Assembly (NCBI GenBank): GCA_022575985.1
Contig: JAKSXM010000040.1
Location: 13,720,001-13,784,000 of the forward strand
Origin: Anagrus nilaparvatae
Lineage: Eukaryota > Arthropoda > Insecta > Hymenoptera > Mymaridae
DNA: 64,000 nt
Direction of reading: 5' to 3'
Shown here: positions 33,061 through 44,229 of the stretch, piece after piece
How the letters are laid out: each line of letters begins with the position of its first letter
Position numbering within the stretch: the stretch's first letter is position 1
Translations under genes and position numbers: made by a program
Notes under the pieces: generated by a model
Seen by the model: only the letters and a program-made list of their open reading frames with translations
The model's database searches: none
What the model was told of the DNA's origin: nothing

Positions 33061-33829
33061 TTACTTTGTATACGATTCATCAAGCTCGTTGACTTCGAGC
33101 GTCAATTTGCCGGCCGCAACAGCAGAGAACAGTAACAACATTCATACTAGTATACAGTGGTGCTCAAATATTTCAAGCAACTGATTCGTCTGCTATTAGA
33201 TTGCGTCATTTAAGTTGAGTATTTTATTTATTGCTTATGCTTAAAGATTTTTATTACTAAATAAAAACAAATTAAGTTGTTTAGTGTATTAGTAAAATTT
33301 TTACGTTATTTATTAAATTAAAATTTTAATTATATAAGCTACGAAAAATTATTAATTTATTTTTTTTTTAAAGTAATTTTTACTTTTGCATAATTATTAT
33401 ATATCTTTATTTATTATTATATTGCTTTATTTATGCTTCAATGTAAATTAAAATCAAAACATAATTTTTTAATTACTTTAATATTTAAAATGATTGCAAA
33501 ATTTTATCAAAAACATGGATGTCAGAGGTGCGCAGTATGTATGTTTTGTATATTAATTCAATTTTTAGCAAGTTTATTTTATAATTCTATAATAATACCT
33601 TTTACCAAATTAATAACTTTGCATATTGATTAAATTAATATAAATATTAATAAATTAAAAAAATACCCTGCCAAGTAATTGGCACTATGGTTCCTCATTA
33701 GCAATAACAAAATGTTGTCAATATTCTATTTTACCTAATAAAAAATTAAAATATTAGAATAATTGTGCCAAATATTCTAAATTTAATAAAGAAAGTGTAT
33801 AAACTTTCCCCTGATACCCAAAAAATTTT
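33061..33829. other. AT-rich stretch, no gene recognised
   Basis: A 66-codon frame at 33433 has no recognisable motif and lies in simple sequence; I treat it as chance. Confidence 0.45.
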
Positions 33830-35700
33830 CAAAACTCATAATTCCAGGTATTAATACTTTCAGAGAAATAAAATTGGCACTACGTCAATAAAAAGATAAT
33901 ATTTTTTTAACTTTTTAATAACTTTTAAAAAATTTTGAAAAAAAAAAAATTCGAAAAATTACTTATCAGATGGAGAGATCCTTTAAAAACGATAATTCTA
34001 GATATTCGTACTTTTATAGGAAGAAATTAAGTATTACGTCCTAAAATAAAAAAAATTGTTAAATTATTGTTTTTTTTTAATTTTTTAATGTAAAAAATTT
34101 TAAAAGAAAATTTAAAAAAAAAATTAGGTATCAGATTGTTGATATCCAGTTAAAAAGATAATTCTACATATTAGTACTTTCATGGAAAAAAATGAGGTAC
34201 TGCGTCCAAAAAGAAAAAAAAGTATGCTATTTTTTTAATTATTTTATGTAAAAAATTAAAAAAAAAAAAAATTTCGAAAAATTATGTATCAGATGGAGAA
34301 ATCCTTTACAAACGATAATTCTAGATATTCGTACTTTCATAGGAAAAAATTAAGTAATACGTCCTAAAATAAAAAAAATTTTAACGGTTTTTGTATTTTT
34401 TGGCGACAAAAATTTTGAGAAAAAAATTTTGAAAAAATTAAGTATCAGGTCCAAAAAATTACTATAAATGATATTTCTAAAACTAGTACTTCCACAGAAA
34501 TAAATTAAGTACTGCGTCCATAAAGAAAAAAAAAATTGGTATTTTTTGTATTTTTTGGTGAAAAAAATTTTGAGAAAAAAATTTTCAATAAATAAATTAT
34601 AAGATTCGAGATATCGAGTAAAAACGATACTTCTAGATATCAGTACTTTCATGGAAAAAAATGAGGTACTACGTCCAAAAAGTGAAAAAATTATGGTATT
34701 TTTTTAATTATTTTATGTAAAAAATTAAAAAAAAAAAATTTCGAAAAATTATGTATCAGATGGAGAAATCCTTTAAAACAATAATTCTAGATATTCGTAC
34801 TTTCATAGGAAAAAATTAAGTATTACGTCCTAAAATAAAAAAAATTTTGGCGTTTTTTGTATTTTTTGGCGACAAAAATTTTGACAAAAAAATTTAAAAA
34901 AAATTAAGTATTAGGTCCAAAAAATTACAATAAACGATATTTCTAAAACTAGTACTTCCATGGAAATAAATTAGGTACTACGTCCAAAAAGAAAAAAAAA
35001 ATTGGTATTTTTTGTATTTTTTTGTGAAAAAAATTTTAGGAAAAAAATTTTCAGAAAATTAAGTATCCGATTTGAGATATCATGTGAAAACCATACTTTA
35101 GAATACTAGTACTTTCATGGGAATAAATGAGGTATTACATTCAAATTAAAAAAAAAAAAAGCAGTTTGAGATTTTTTGATAAAAAAATGTTTGGAAAAGA
35201 AAATTAGGTCTTAATTCGATAATGGTTTTGAAATATCACTAGTTAAAATATTTTCAGATATTAGTACTTTCATAGAATTAAATGAGGTATTACATCAAAA
35301 AAAAAAAAAATATTGCAGTTTTTTTTATTTTTCTTTTTTTTTAATTTTGACAAAAAAATTTTGAAAAAATTAAGTATCAGATCCAAAAAATTACAATAAA
35401 CAAGGTTCTTAAAACTAGTACTTCCATGGAAATAAATTAGGTACTACGTCCAAAACGAAAAAAAAAATTGGTATTTTTTGTATTTTTTTGTGAAAAAAAT
35501 TTTAGAAAAAAAAATTTCAGAAAATTAAGTATCGGATTCGAGATATCATGTGAAGACCATACTTTCAAATATAAGTACTTTCATGGAAATAAATGAGGTA
35601 TTACATCCAAATTTAAAAAAAAAAAAAAGTACCTCGAGCTTTTTTAGTGAAAAAATTTTTGAAAAAAAAATTAGGTCTTAATTCCATAATGTTTGTGAAA
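33830..35700 (+). repeat. Diverged minisatellite, about 13 units of ~150-165 bp
   Basis: Each unit has the same plan. TTAAGTATCAGAT or a variant comes first, then GATATC or ATCCTTT, then ATTCTAGATATTCGTACTTTCA, then GGAAAAAAATGAGGTACTACG followed by TCCAAAAAG and a long A/T tract with TTTTTTGTATTTTTTGG. Units near 33960, 34270 and 34740 form one subtype (AGATGGAGA...CGTCCTAAAATAAA). Units near 34430, 34900 and 35360 form another (TCCAAAAAATTAC), implying duplication of multi-unit blocks. Confidence 0.85.
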
Positions 35701-35984
35701 TATCAGCGATTACATACGTACGTACATACGTACGTACGTACATACGTACACACACACATACACACATACAGACTTTTTTTAAAAACCGGTTTTTTAGCTT
35801 CCTGAGGTCTCAAAACGTGCTTATATACCAAAAAATCAAAAAAAAAATTTTGACCGATCACAATGGTTCCTCTATGAGGAACCAAAAAATAAAAAATAAT
35901 TCCTTGAAATTTATTCATATAACTTTTGCTACTTGCAAAATAATTAGTTTTGAAATTTACTTATGAATTGGAAATACATAGGTA
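35701..35984. repeat. (TACG)n/(CACA)n microsatellite and short AT-rich stretch
   Basis: Repeats of ACGTACATACGT and then ACACACATACACAC occupy about 35711-35770. A hairpin ATGGTTCCTC-tat-GAGGAACC lies at about 35864-35885; the GGTTCCTC block recurs at about 33690 on the other side of the minisatellite. Confidence 0.6.
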
Positions 35985-36345
35985 TCAGCAGCTAACTGAA
36001 TTTAAGTGGAACTACTGCGCTGGACTGGTATGGGATCTTTTATATGCTGCACCTCAGTATTGACATTTGTCTTAAGCTATATGATTTGCTAATTTTAGTT
36101 GACATTCATTATAATTTTTAGTTTAATTGCTCAATTTAATTATTATTTTAATTAATATATTTTTTTTTCCTTTTTCCATTTTTGGTTTTTATTTTTTTGT
36201 ATAACTTCATTTGCTTAAAATTAGCTAAATGTAAATTTTGTTAAAGAAATCACAGTATTAATTTATAGATTCAAACAAAATTGTAACTTAACCTCAATTT
36301 TTGCTATTAATTTTGTAATTATTGTTTACAACATTTGCTTAAACT
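35985..36345 (+). mobile_element. Plus-strand interior fragment of the 14.8-kb LTR family
   Basis: AACTGAATTTAAGTGGAACTACTGCG parallels 16415-16440. The later stretch with TTCCATTTTTGGTTTTTATTTTTTTG and TTTTGCTATTAATTTTGTAATTATTG parallels 17795-17940, so about 1.3 kb of interior is deleted. It joins directly, in inverted orientation, to the next fragment. Confidence 0.7.
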
Positions 36346-37157
36346 AGTTCTGCTAATTGAACTAGACACTCTCCCTCTCCTCAAAAAAGTGAAAGAGATA
36401 AGTTAATTTAAGTAGCAAAATTTTAAAGCAAACAAGTAGCAAAATCTTTAAAGCAAACAAGTAGCAAAATCTTTAAATTGTAGTTTTAAGTTTGATTTTA
36501 GTTCAATTTGACAAAGTAGGGGCAAAGTGGTAAAAATTAATTATAAGCATGAAACATAGTTATTTTTACCACCCACCTTGCCAAATCTACACATAAAAAG
36601 TTACATTAATTAGCTAATAAATTATTAAAAATAATTGAAAATTTTTTAAATCAAAATTTTGCATCTCTATAAACATTACTCATATCTCTCTCTCCTCAAA
36701 AAAGGATAAGCAAATTATACATTTAGTACCTACACTAACCTACTAAATTTCTACAATTGTAGATTAAGAAGGTGAGATACAAGCAACATCTACAAAATTA
36801 ATTACAAAATTTTGAGTTTAAGTTATATTTACAATCATGAAATTACACAATTAAATTTAGTTATATTTGATTTTAAGCAAACGAGTAAAATTGATATGAA
36901 ATTTAAAAAATAAAACCAAAATAAATGGAAAAAAAAAATTACAATAAGTTAAAAAATTTAATTTAGCAAAATTAGCAAAATTCTGAATTCCAGTACTGGG
37001 GTACAGCATGATCCTTTGGTTCATGGTTGTAGACCTCCATGCGTTGAGCAGTATTAATTTCACAGCAAAATATCTCATTTTATTGAAGTTTTGTAAGGCC
37101 ACAGATTCCATGTCAGTCAGAGAAGTAGTCCACTCATTTTCAGCAAGATGTTGAACC

Positions 37158-37160
<3 letters not shown>
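36346..37160 (-). mobile_element. Minus-strand LTR-family interior, 5' of the LINE insertion
   Basis: Complement landmarks: the GAGGAGAGGGAGAGTGTCTAG block, AAGGTGGGTGGT at about 36570, and finally TAGGTTCAACATCTTGCTGAA at about 37135-37159 (compare 16404). The sequence is interrupted by the LINE at 37161 and resumes at 42360. Confidence 0.78.
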
Positions 37161-37188
<28 letters not shown>

Positions 37189-37473
37189 TATTGATACCAG
37201 TAATACAAATACACAATATATACATACAACGTAAATACAAATTGAACATAATGTACCATGCAGGGATTGTCAAATCAATCCGTGTGCATGTGCTGGTTCT
37301 AGTTTAATATAAAAGTATAAATAAAATAAAATGTCAATTTCTTAGAAATTATTTAAAAAAATAAGAAAAGAAATAAATATATTATATAATTTAAGATTAT
37401 TAAAATTTATATACAATTTAAAGAATATAGCTGGATAAATTCTTACTGCAGATATTAAAGATTTAGAGTAGCA
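37161..37473 (-). other. LINE 3' UTR with (AAT)n tail
   Basis: The minus strand ends in a pure AAT microsatellite tail at 37161-37187 next to the target copy. Tails of short repeats instead of poly(A) occur in I, CR1-like and RTE-like LINEs. Confidence 0.8.
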
Positions 37474-40419
37474 TTATTGAAGTTTAGTAGAAATTATGTA
37501 TTGCTTAATGCTATTTTTGATTGTTTTCTTGCTACTGTTTAAGATTTTAAGATGACTAGGAAGCACATTAAAGTATTTTGTAGCTACTATTTTGTGGTTT
37601 TTAAAACCTATGGATTTTTGTGCTTTATAGCGTAAATTCTTGTTTCTTGTAATGCTTGTGCTATTTATGTAATCTGACTTTAATTTATCATAGTTCATTA
37701 AAATGGAATTAAGAACAAATGCTTGCTTAAAGTTAAGTATACAGTTTTGGTCTACACCTATTATTTTTAATAACCGGTTTTGGATATTGGTTAAGGGATT
37801 AGAGACATTTTTGTAAGCTCCGCCCCAGGCCTCAATACCATAAAAAGCTATGTTTTGAAATAATGCATAATATATCATCATCAAGATATTTTTTTCCACG
37901 TATAAAGACATTTTTTTAAGTACAAATAAAAGATAACGAGTTTTTTTTAAAATGGAAGTTATGTGATGATCCCACTTAAGGTGGGGATCAAAAATAACGC
38001 CTAAATATTTTACTTGTTCAACTCTATTTATTTTAGTTTTATCAATGTAAATTTCAATGTTATTTGGGACACTACTAGTATAAGATCCAAAAGCCATGAA
38101 AACTGTCTTATTTATATTTAAAGATAAATAATTCAGGTTTAGCCATTTATAGGTTTTTTCAAGATATTCAGACATTTTCATTTTAGCAGTAATCCAATCT
38201 TTGTCAGAACTTACAATTGCTGTATCATCAGCATATGAAAAAATACAGTTTTCAGGGAGGATGTGAAAGATGTCATTAATATACAACAAAAAAAGCAGTG
38301 GACCCAAGATCGTGCCTTGAGGGACACCTATAGTCACATTTTTAAAATCACTAAAAATATTATTTAACTTGACCCTATGTAATCTATTGGATAAGTAATC
38401 TCTCAGCAGTTCTAAAGGCCCACCTCTAATTCCATATCTATAGAGTTTAGATAGTAAAATTTTATGGTTAACTGTATCAAAAGCCTTTGCCAAGTCTAGA
38501 AAAGTTATAATTGTAGGTAATTTATTGTCTATATTGCTATAGATCAAATCACTGACTTTGGCAAGGGCTTCTTTAGTACCAATATTTTTTAAAAAACCGT
38601 ATTGATTTTTAGAAATGACATTATTATCATTTAAGAAATTTATAAGTCTGTTGTGAATTATTTTTTCGAAAACCTTTGCTAGATTAGAGATTAGAGAAAT
38701 GGGTCTGTAGTTTGTTGTGAGATGTTTGTCACCTTGTTTATAAATAGGGACAATGTCAGCAGATTTTAGGCTAATGGGCCATTTATTTAGCATGATAAAT
38801 ACATTAAAAATATAGCTTAAAGGTCTACATATTAATCTAGAAATACTTTTAAGGGTTTTCACATTGATATTATCAATTCCACCTGCTTTAAGTGGCATTG
38901 AAGCTATGATTTTATTAATCTCATTAGCACTACAAGGTCTAATGTAAAACGAATTATTGATATTTTCAGGAAAATTAATTTCCGAGTTGCTGTTTGTTAT
39001 TTTAGATGCCAAATCATTGCCAACATTACCAAAAAAATCATTGAATTCATTTGCGATTCCATACTTATCGTTTATTATATTATTATTTGTACTTAAATAA
39101 TCAATATCAAAAGGTTTAGGTTTAGAATTTTTAATTTTAGAATTAATATATTTCCATAATTTACGGGCATTATTCATTTTACTTTTAATTTGTTCACTAT
39201 TATGATTTAGTTTAGCTTTAAAGATAACTTTTTTATAAGTTTTTAAATACGCAAAATATTTATTTTTTGCTGCCAAATCATGTCTGTTGTTATTATATTC
39301 ATCATAAAGTCTATTTTTAGTGATGCATGACTTAGCTATACCGTATGTAATCCAAGTATTTTTTTTCCTAAATTTAAAGTTCCTTTTTGACGTAGTAGAC
39401 CGTTTGACTAAATCCTGTAAAACAACTATCAAATAATCTAAAGCACAGTTGGGGTCAGTTATTTTTGTTATCGATTGCCAATCAAAATTTATACCTAAGT
39501 TAAAAATTTTTTTATAGTTTATAGTATCTATAAGTTTAATGCTGTTATCTATATGAGATTTAATTTTAACATTGATAAAAATAGGAAAGTGATCACCAAA
39601 AATCTGCATAAATTTATATGAACAAATTTGATTAAAGTCAACTGACTTGATAAAAGCATTATCAATGCAAGAGCCGCCAAGTTTGTTCAAAGCATTTGGT
39701 CTAGTTACTTGATTGAAGTATGGAATATATTCGTTTTCAAGAAAATTATTTATAAATTCTTCACTATCAGTATCACTCTGCATTAGATCAATGTTAAAAT
39801 CACCCATAATTATGTGATTTTTGATCTTTTTATTAGCTTTTAAAAATTTATTAACTGAGTCAATATAGGGATGTACTTTAAATTTGAAGCATCTATAAAT
39901 AGAAGTGATTTTTAAATTAATATTTTTAAATTTAATTATAACACTCAAAAATTTAACGTTATTAATTGTCTCAATTATTGAGCTATGTTTTATGCCATTT
40001 TTAACAAAAATAACTGTACCATCAGCTTTATTTATCTGTGAATTGTTGTAATACATAACATAATTATTAAGCTTATGGTATTGAGGACATGGGAGAAACC
40101 ATGTCTCAGAGCAAACAATAACAGATGGAGCTTTATTTATTTTACTTAAAAAAATCTCTAAATTTTCAATATTTGCATTAAGACTTCTTACATTTAAATG
40201 AAGTATTATAAAATCTTTGTTACTATTATTACTATTATTATTAAAACTAAATTGACTAGCAAGTGCTTTATAGTCTAAAATTTCAGTTTCTATGACATGA
40301 CTAGAAAAGTCTTCTTCGTCGCTGGTTTTATTCAAATCAATTTCATTTAATGAATCTAAATTATCATAAATATTTTCTTCACGTGGTAAATTACTTAAAT
40401 TATCATCAAATGCAACCAT
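37474..40419 (-). CDS. LINE ORF2: endonuclease-reverse transcriptase, 981 aa, intact
   Basis: An apurinic-type endonuclease occupies about residues 70-285: HLNVRSLNANI (74-84), catalytic Glu in CSETWF (103-108), GDFNID (206-211), FGDHFPIF (273-280, the SDH-type His). The RT covers about 500-780: IVPIYKQGDKHLTTNYRPIS, FLDLAKAFDTV (639-649) with the first Asp, GVPQGTILGPLLFLLYINDI, and SYADDTAIV (YADD 728-731). No stop or shift. The C-terminal ~200 residues have no zinc finger that I can see. It would nick target DNA and copy the LINE RNA by target-primed reverse transcription. The start ATG overlaps the ORF1 stop as TAATG, suggesting termination-reinitiation. Confidence 0.95.
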   Translation of the reverse strand: MVAFDDNLSNLPREENIYDNLDSLNEIDLNKTSDEEDFSSHVIETEILDYKALASQFSFNNNSNNSNKDFIILHLNVRSLNANIENLEIFLSKINKAPSVIVCSETWFLPCPQYHKLNNYVMYYNNSQINKADGTVIFVKNGIKHSSIIETINNVKFLSVIIKFKNINLKITSIYRCFKFKVHPYIDSVNKFLKANKKIKNHIIMGDFNIDLMQSDTDSEEFINNFLENEYIPYFNQVTRPNALNKLGGSCIDNAFIKSVDFNQICSYKFMQIFGDHFPIFINVKIKSHIDNSIKLIDTINYKKIFNLGINFDWQSITKITDPNCALDYLIVVLQDLVKRSTTSKRNFKFRKKNTWITYGIAKSCITKNRLYDEYNNNRHDLAAKNKYFAYLKTYKKVIFKAKLNHNSEQIKSKMNNARKLWKYINSKIKNSKPKPFDIDYLSTNNNIINDKYGIANEFNDFFGNVGNDLASKITNSNSEINFPENINNSFYIRPCSANEINKIIASMPLKAGGIDNINVKTLKSISRLICRPLSYIFNVFIMLNKWPISLKSADIVPIYKQGDKHLTTNYRPISLISNLAKVFEKIIHNRLINFLNDNNVISKNQYGFLKNIGTKEALAKVSDLIYSNIDNKLPTIITFLDLAKAFDTVNHKILLSKLYRYGIRGGPLELLRDYLSNRLHRVKLNNIFSDFKNVTIGVPQGTILGPLLFLLYINDIFHILPENCIFSYADDTAIVSSDKDWITAKMKMSEYLEKTYKWLNLNYLSLNINKTVFMAFGSYTSSVPNNIEIYIDKTKINRVEQVKYLGVIFDPHLKWDHHITSILKKTRYLLFVLKKMSLYVEKNILMMIYYALFQNIAFYGIEAWGGAYKNVSNPLTNIQNRLLKIIGVDQNCILNFKQAFVLNSILMNYDKLKSDYINSTSITRNKNLRYKAQKSIGFKNHKIVATKYFNVLPSHLKILNSSKKTIKNSIKQYIISTKLQ

Positions 40420-41942
40420 TATGAAAACATAGGTCCCTGAGTGTAGTCTGTTTTTTTAATTGACAAATATTTATGAATTCTATAAACTTTACAATATTTA
40501 ATATCCGAAGCAGCATGGTCTACATTGAATTTGGTGCCTTTATTTTTGTTTGACTCTAAACAATTTATACATATTAAATTTTTTGACTTACATTTATTTT
40601 CTTTGCTATGACCATAAGAGCATAGGTGACAGGTTTCTAATTGTTTGCAATTTTTACTTGTGTGTCCGTAATCGCAACATTTAAAGCATCTTGTTATATT
40701 AAAGTCATCATAAACTTTACACATACTCCATCCAATGGATATTGTTTTGGTTTCTGCTATAAGATCATAGACACTTTTACTAACAGTAGCAAATAGTATC
40801 CAAGATTTTTCATTCTTAGTTTTTCTCTTATATGTTATAACAAATTTAGGGTTCTCTAGACTGTTAAAATTTTGTTCTATAATTATTTTTTTTAAATCTT
40901 CAATATTTTTATCTTCAAAATTACCAACTATTTTTATTTTAGGTTGTACTAAACTTTCATTTGATATTTTTACTTTATCTGTGAATTTTTTTATGATTTC
41001 TTTTTCCAATATCTCGTTATCTTCTTTTGAATTACATTTTATTACTAATTTTCCATCTTTTAATTGGTTGATTTTATTAATACTTAATCCCATTTTGCTT
41101 GGGTCAATATTGCCTTGTATAATATTTTTAATTGATTCAGACTTATTCTCATCTGTAGCTTCAATAATAATACCTGGAATATTTTTAGTAACTTTATTTT
41201 TTGTAATATTTGCATATGTCATAGTCTTAGTATTTTGTTGTTTATTTAGTTCACTTTGTAAAGTCTCGATTTTTTCACTTAATAGTTTGTTATTTTCAAT
41301 TAAAGTTTGGTTCAGCTGGTTTAATATTTTAACCTCTTCCTGATGTTTATTTCTGTAGTCTTCTAATTGATCTTTTGTGTTTGTATATAATTCATTTTTA
41401 GTATTTATCAGCTCTTTTAAATAATACACATCGTTGGTATAATTTTTACTGTTAGAAGTATCGAAGGTGTTATTAATTTGCATTTGCAAGTCACTAATAG
41501 TATGGTCTAATTTATTCTTTTCTTCATTAAGATCTTTTATTTTTTTTAGAGCATTATTTAGATATGCTTTATTTTGAATCAACTCATCATAATCTTTATA
41601 TTTATCATGTATCTCATTTAGTTCTTCAATAAGAGAACTATTTATTTTATTAAGTGATTTAATTTCTGCAGAATAATTATCTGATATTTGCTTTTCTTTG
41701 AGTAACTTGTTATTTAAAATTACGATGTCTTGTTCATTATAATCTGCTATAGAGTCACAGCAGCATATAGCGTTACCTTTTATATGAATAGCATCTTTAA
41801 TTCTTAATATACATGATGAATGGTAACATTTACCACAAGCTATGCATACAAAAGTAACAGGCTTGTTTTTGTTGTTTGTACAGTCACATGTATAATTTGT
41901 ACATGCCTGTTTCTTTAAAACTTCAATTTCTTTGATATTCAT
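40419..41942 (-). CDS. LINE ORF1: PHD-like finger, coiled coil, zinc knuckles, 507 aa
   Basis: The N-terminus has a Cys/His-rich module (CTNYTCDC, then FVCIACGKCYHSSCIL, then CCCD) like a PHD finger. A long Glu/Lys/Asn-rich coiled coil follows (about 75-235), likely for multimerisation. A globular part (about 250-400) contains KLVIKCNSKEDNEILEKEI, resembling the RRM-like fold of other ORF1 proteins. Near the C-terminus lie CFKCCDYGHTSKNC and CHLCSYGHSKENKC knuckles plus CINC...DH. It would package LINE RNA. Intact, and it stops one base into the ORF2 start codon. Length and module order fit CR1-type ORF1. Confidence 0.9.
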   Translation of the reverse strand: MNIKEIEVLKKQACTNYTCDCTNNKNKPVTFVCIACGKCYHSSCILRIKDAIHIKGNAICCCDSIADYNEQDIVILNNKLLKEKQISDNYSAEIKSLNKINSSLIEELNEIHDKYKDYDELIQNKAYLNNALKKIKDLNEEKNKLDHTISDLQMQINNTFDTSNSKNYTNDVYYLKELINTKNELYTNTKDQLEDYRNKHQEEVKILNQLNQTLIENNKLLSEKIETLQSELNKQQNTKTMTYANITKNKVTKNIPGIIIEATDENKSESIKNIIQGNIDPSKMGLSINKINQLKDGKLVIKCNSKEDNEILEKEIIKKFTDKVKISNESLVQPKIKIVGNFEDKNIEDLKKIIIEQNFNSLENPKFVITYKRKTKNEKSWILFATVSKSVYDLIAETKTISIGWSMCKVYDDFNITRCFKCCDYGHTSKNCKQLETCHLCSYGHSKENKCKSKNLICINCLESNKNKGTKFNVDHAASDIKYCKVYRIHKYLSIKKTDYTQGPMFS

Positions 41943-42359
41943 ATTTTTCTATGATGTAAACATAAATATTTATCAGCTGTTTCATGTAAGTAAACAAGTT
42001 AGCAGAAAGAAAGTACAGATCATTTTGAGAATATTGCCATCTATATGAGATCACTAGAAATTCAAAATAATAAGATTTTATCAGCCGAGTAATAATTTCA
42101 CTGTAATTTTACTATAATTTTAGCGCTAAAAAACCTAAACAAAATACTAGGTTAGGTTTTTTGAATTATTTTTTGCACACAAAAATTCCCTTTTAAGGAC
42201 ACTTTATATAACTTATCTTTATTAATTAGTATGATATTTAGAATATTAACTCACTTATTTAATACAAAAATTACACCAAAAAAAAATTTTTATTAAAAAA
42301 AAAACTTTAATGGAAATAAGAATGTCAGTGCGATGTTGCTTGTTTAGTGTGCGCGCGCT
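41943..42359 (-). promoter_or_regulatory. LINE 5' UTR / internal promoter region
   Basis: 417 bp between the target copy and the ORF1 start. It begins with a GC-rich AGCGCGCGCACAC stretch. An internal promoter is expected for a full-length LINE but no specific element is identified here. Confidence 0.6.
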
Positions 42360-43833
42360 AACCTATGTAACATCAAAGATATTAGTATAAGCTCAAAATA
42401 ATGTTTAAGATATTAGTATTAATTAAGAAAATATTATGTTTTATTTTTATAAAATAGCAATAAATAAAATATGAAAATTTTACACAAAATAGCAATTGAA
42501 AGTTTGAATTTTATAAAACTACCAATTTGATAAAGATAAGAATGAATCAAATCATGTTGATAAAATTAAGAATGAAACAAAGCTATTTCAAAAATTAAAT
42601 ATACTTAGCATGATAAAAAAAAATGTCTAATTTTTAATAAGAATTTAATTTAATTTTAGAATTTAACACTCACACACAGACACATATAGCTCCTCAATCC
42701 TTAAGTTAATTATTTTTTAAAAACACAAAGATTTTAATTATGATAAAATATAATTTAATACATTTACATTTATTTTAATTTAAGCAAGTTATTATATTTT
42801 ATATAGCAGAAGAAATATTTATATAAAATAATTGATGATTAGCAGAAAAGATACTTAAAAAATAAAAATACGTTTTGAAAATATCAATTTAGGTTATTTT
42901 ATATAAAAAGTAAATGCTAAAAAGCATACTAAAAAAACTTATCTTTTTTAGCAATACCAAGCAGTCGACGCAGTTTTAAAAAATTAAGATGGCAGCTGAC
43001 ATTTGAAAATGGTTGTCGTCGTTCTTGCGCGCGTCTCGATGATAATTTCTAGTCGTCGTTGTTCTGCGCGCGTCTCGATGATAATTCATAGGCCTCTTTC
43101 CCCTTTCTTGTATATCTTACACATTGAAGGCGCTCCTTCCTTAATGGCGGCAGAACAGCGAAGATTTGGTGAAGGACTGCGCGCGCCACCCGGCAACGAT
43201 GTTGATAATTTTACAGAAATTTACGATAATGGAGAAGTTCAGCTTTAATTTGGAGCTTCAATTTCTCCCTTTTTTCACTAATGACGTCACCAAAAAATTT
43301 TTTTTTTTGTATTTCAGCATGAAATTTTTCTTTTTAAAAGTTTACATAATAAACTTGCACTTTTTCTTTTTTCTTAATTAATCTTGAGTATTAAACAAAT
43401 TTTTTGGAACGTCAATTTTTGCAATGTACAGTTTTTTTCAGATTGCCTCTTTTTAATATTTGATTTTTTGCAAAAAAGAGAATTTCATTTTCTCCACTAT
43501 TTTTTGAAATGTCAACTGTTGCAAATTTTTCACAATACAATAATAAAAATACGTTAACACGACCACATAACACAAAAATCTAGTTCATAATAATTTTTTT
43601 AAAAAAAATTATTATTTTTTGCTCCGCCTGTATAGTAATAAAACTACACTGTCCATTTTAAATAACACACCAGTTACAATTTATACTAAAACCATGCTTT
43701 TAAATGTACACTATATCCACCATCTTGAATTTTTAATCTTCTCAAGCACATGTTTTTTCTTTTAAAAATTATCACAAAAAACTTGATTTTATGCTTTTAT
43801 TAGCAGTTGTAGGTTCATTCCTGGGATACCAAA
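42360..43833 (-). mobile_element. Minus-strand LTR-family interior, 3' of the LINE insertion
   Basis: Continues 36346-37160: CTATGTAACATC (42363-42374) parallels 16395-16405 inverted. Toward the LTR it has GC-richer leader sequence with a ~38-bp tandem duplication (GTCGTCGTT...GCGCGCGTCTCGATGATAAT at 43014-43090). The primer-site 20-mer lies at 43812-43831, two bases from the LTR. No protein motifs; the 81-codon frame at 43003 spans the duplication and is probably chance. Confidence 0.75.
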
Positions 43834-44144
43834 TGTTTAGAGATGGATGAATGTATGGATGGATAATGGTTATGGTGGTTATAATTAATATAAAGTGAAC
43901 TCAATTTATGATATAATATAACTTTATTTGAGAAATATTGCTCTCTTGCGATGCGGCGAAGCACTGAGGCTCAGAGCGGTTATACATATAGAATAAAAGA
44001 GGGGAGCTCACTAACATATACACATTATTTACATATATACATATATTTACACAAAAAACACGTTCTAGTGTTATATATAATTACTATTAACAATATGCAA
44101 TATAATAATTCTAGTTTAATTTATTATAATTAATCTAAACAACA
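43834..44144 (-). repeat. 5' LTR of the minus-strand LTR-family element
   Basis: On the minus strand it runs from TGTTGTTTAG (44144) to CATCTCTAAACA (43834), with AATAAAG in the middle. The end next to the primer site shares the ATCC-rich character of the 14837 LTR (TATCCATCC...ATTCATCCATC) but the body differs. The boundary at 44144 is inferred from TG...CA only. Confidence 0.55.
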
Positions 44145-44229
44145 CGTTGTAGTGTTATTGTCACTTAAAAAAATTACTTTTTTTTTGACTTCTTATTTAT
44201 ATAATATGACGTTGTATAATTTTATATTT

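Larger units (their letters stand above)
37161..42359 (-). mobile_element. Full-length two-ORF LINE (CR1/Jockey-like group), about 5.2 kb
   Basis: Flanked by the 7-bp duplication AACCTAT (37154-37160 and 42360-42366). Removing the insert rejoins the surrounding LTR-family interior exactly (GTTGAACCTATGTAACATC). Read on the minus strand it has a 5' UTR starting AGCGCGCGCACACTAAAC (42359-41943), ORF1, ORF2 overlapping by one base, a 3' UTR and an (AAT)n tail (37161-37187). Both ORFs are uninterrupted. Clade is inferred from a PHD-like finger in ORF1 plus an apurinic-type endonuclease/RT in ORF2; I cannot fix it further. Confidence 0.93.

Noticed and set aside
37161..37187. Stand-alone ATT microsatellite
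   Set aside because: It is the 3' tail of the minus-strand LINE, placed directly against the 7-bp target duplication.
43003..43248. 81-codon frame with Val/Ser-rich start
   Set aside because: Spans a 38-bp tandem duplication within LTR-element leader DNA and has no protein-family motif.
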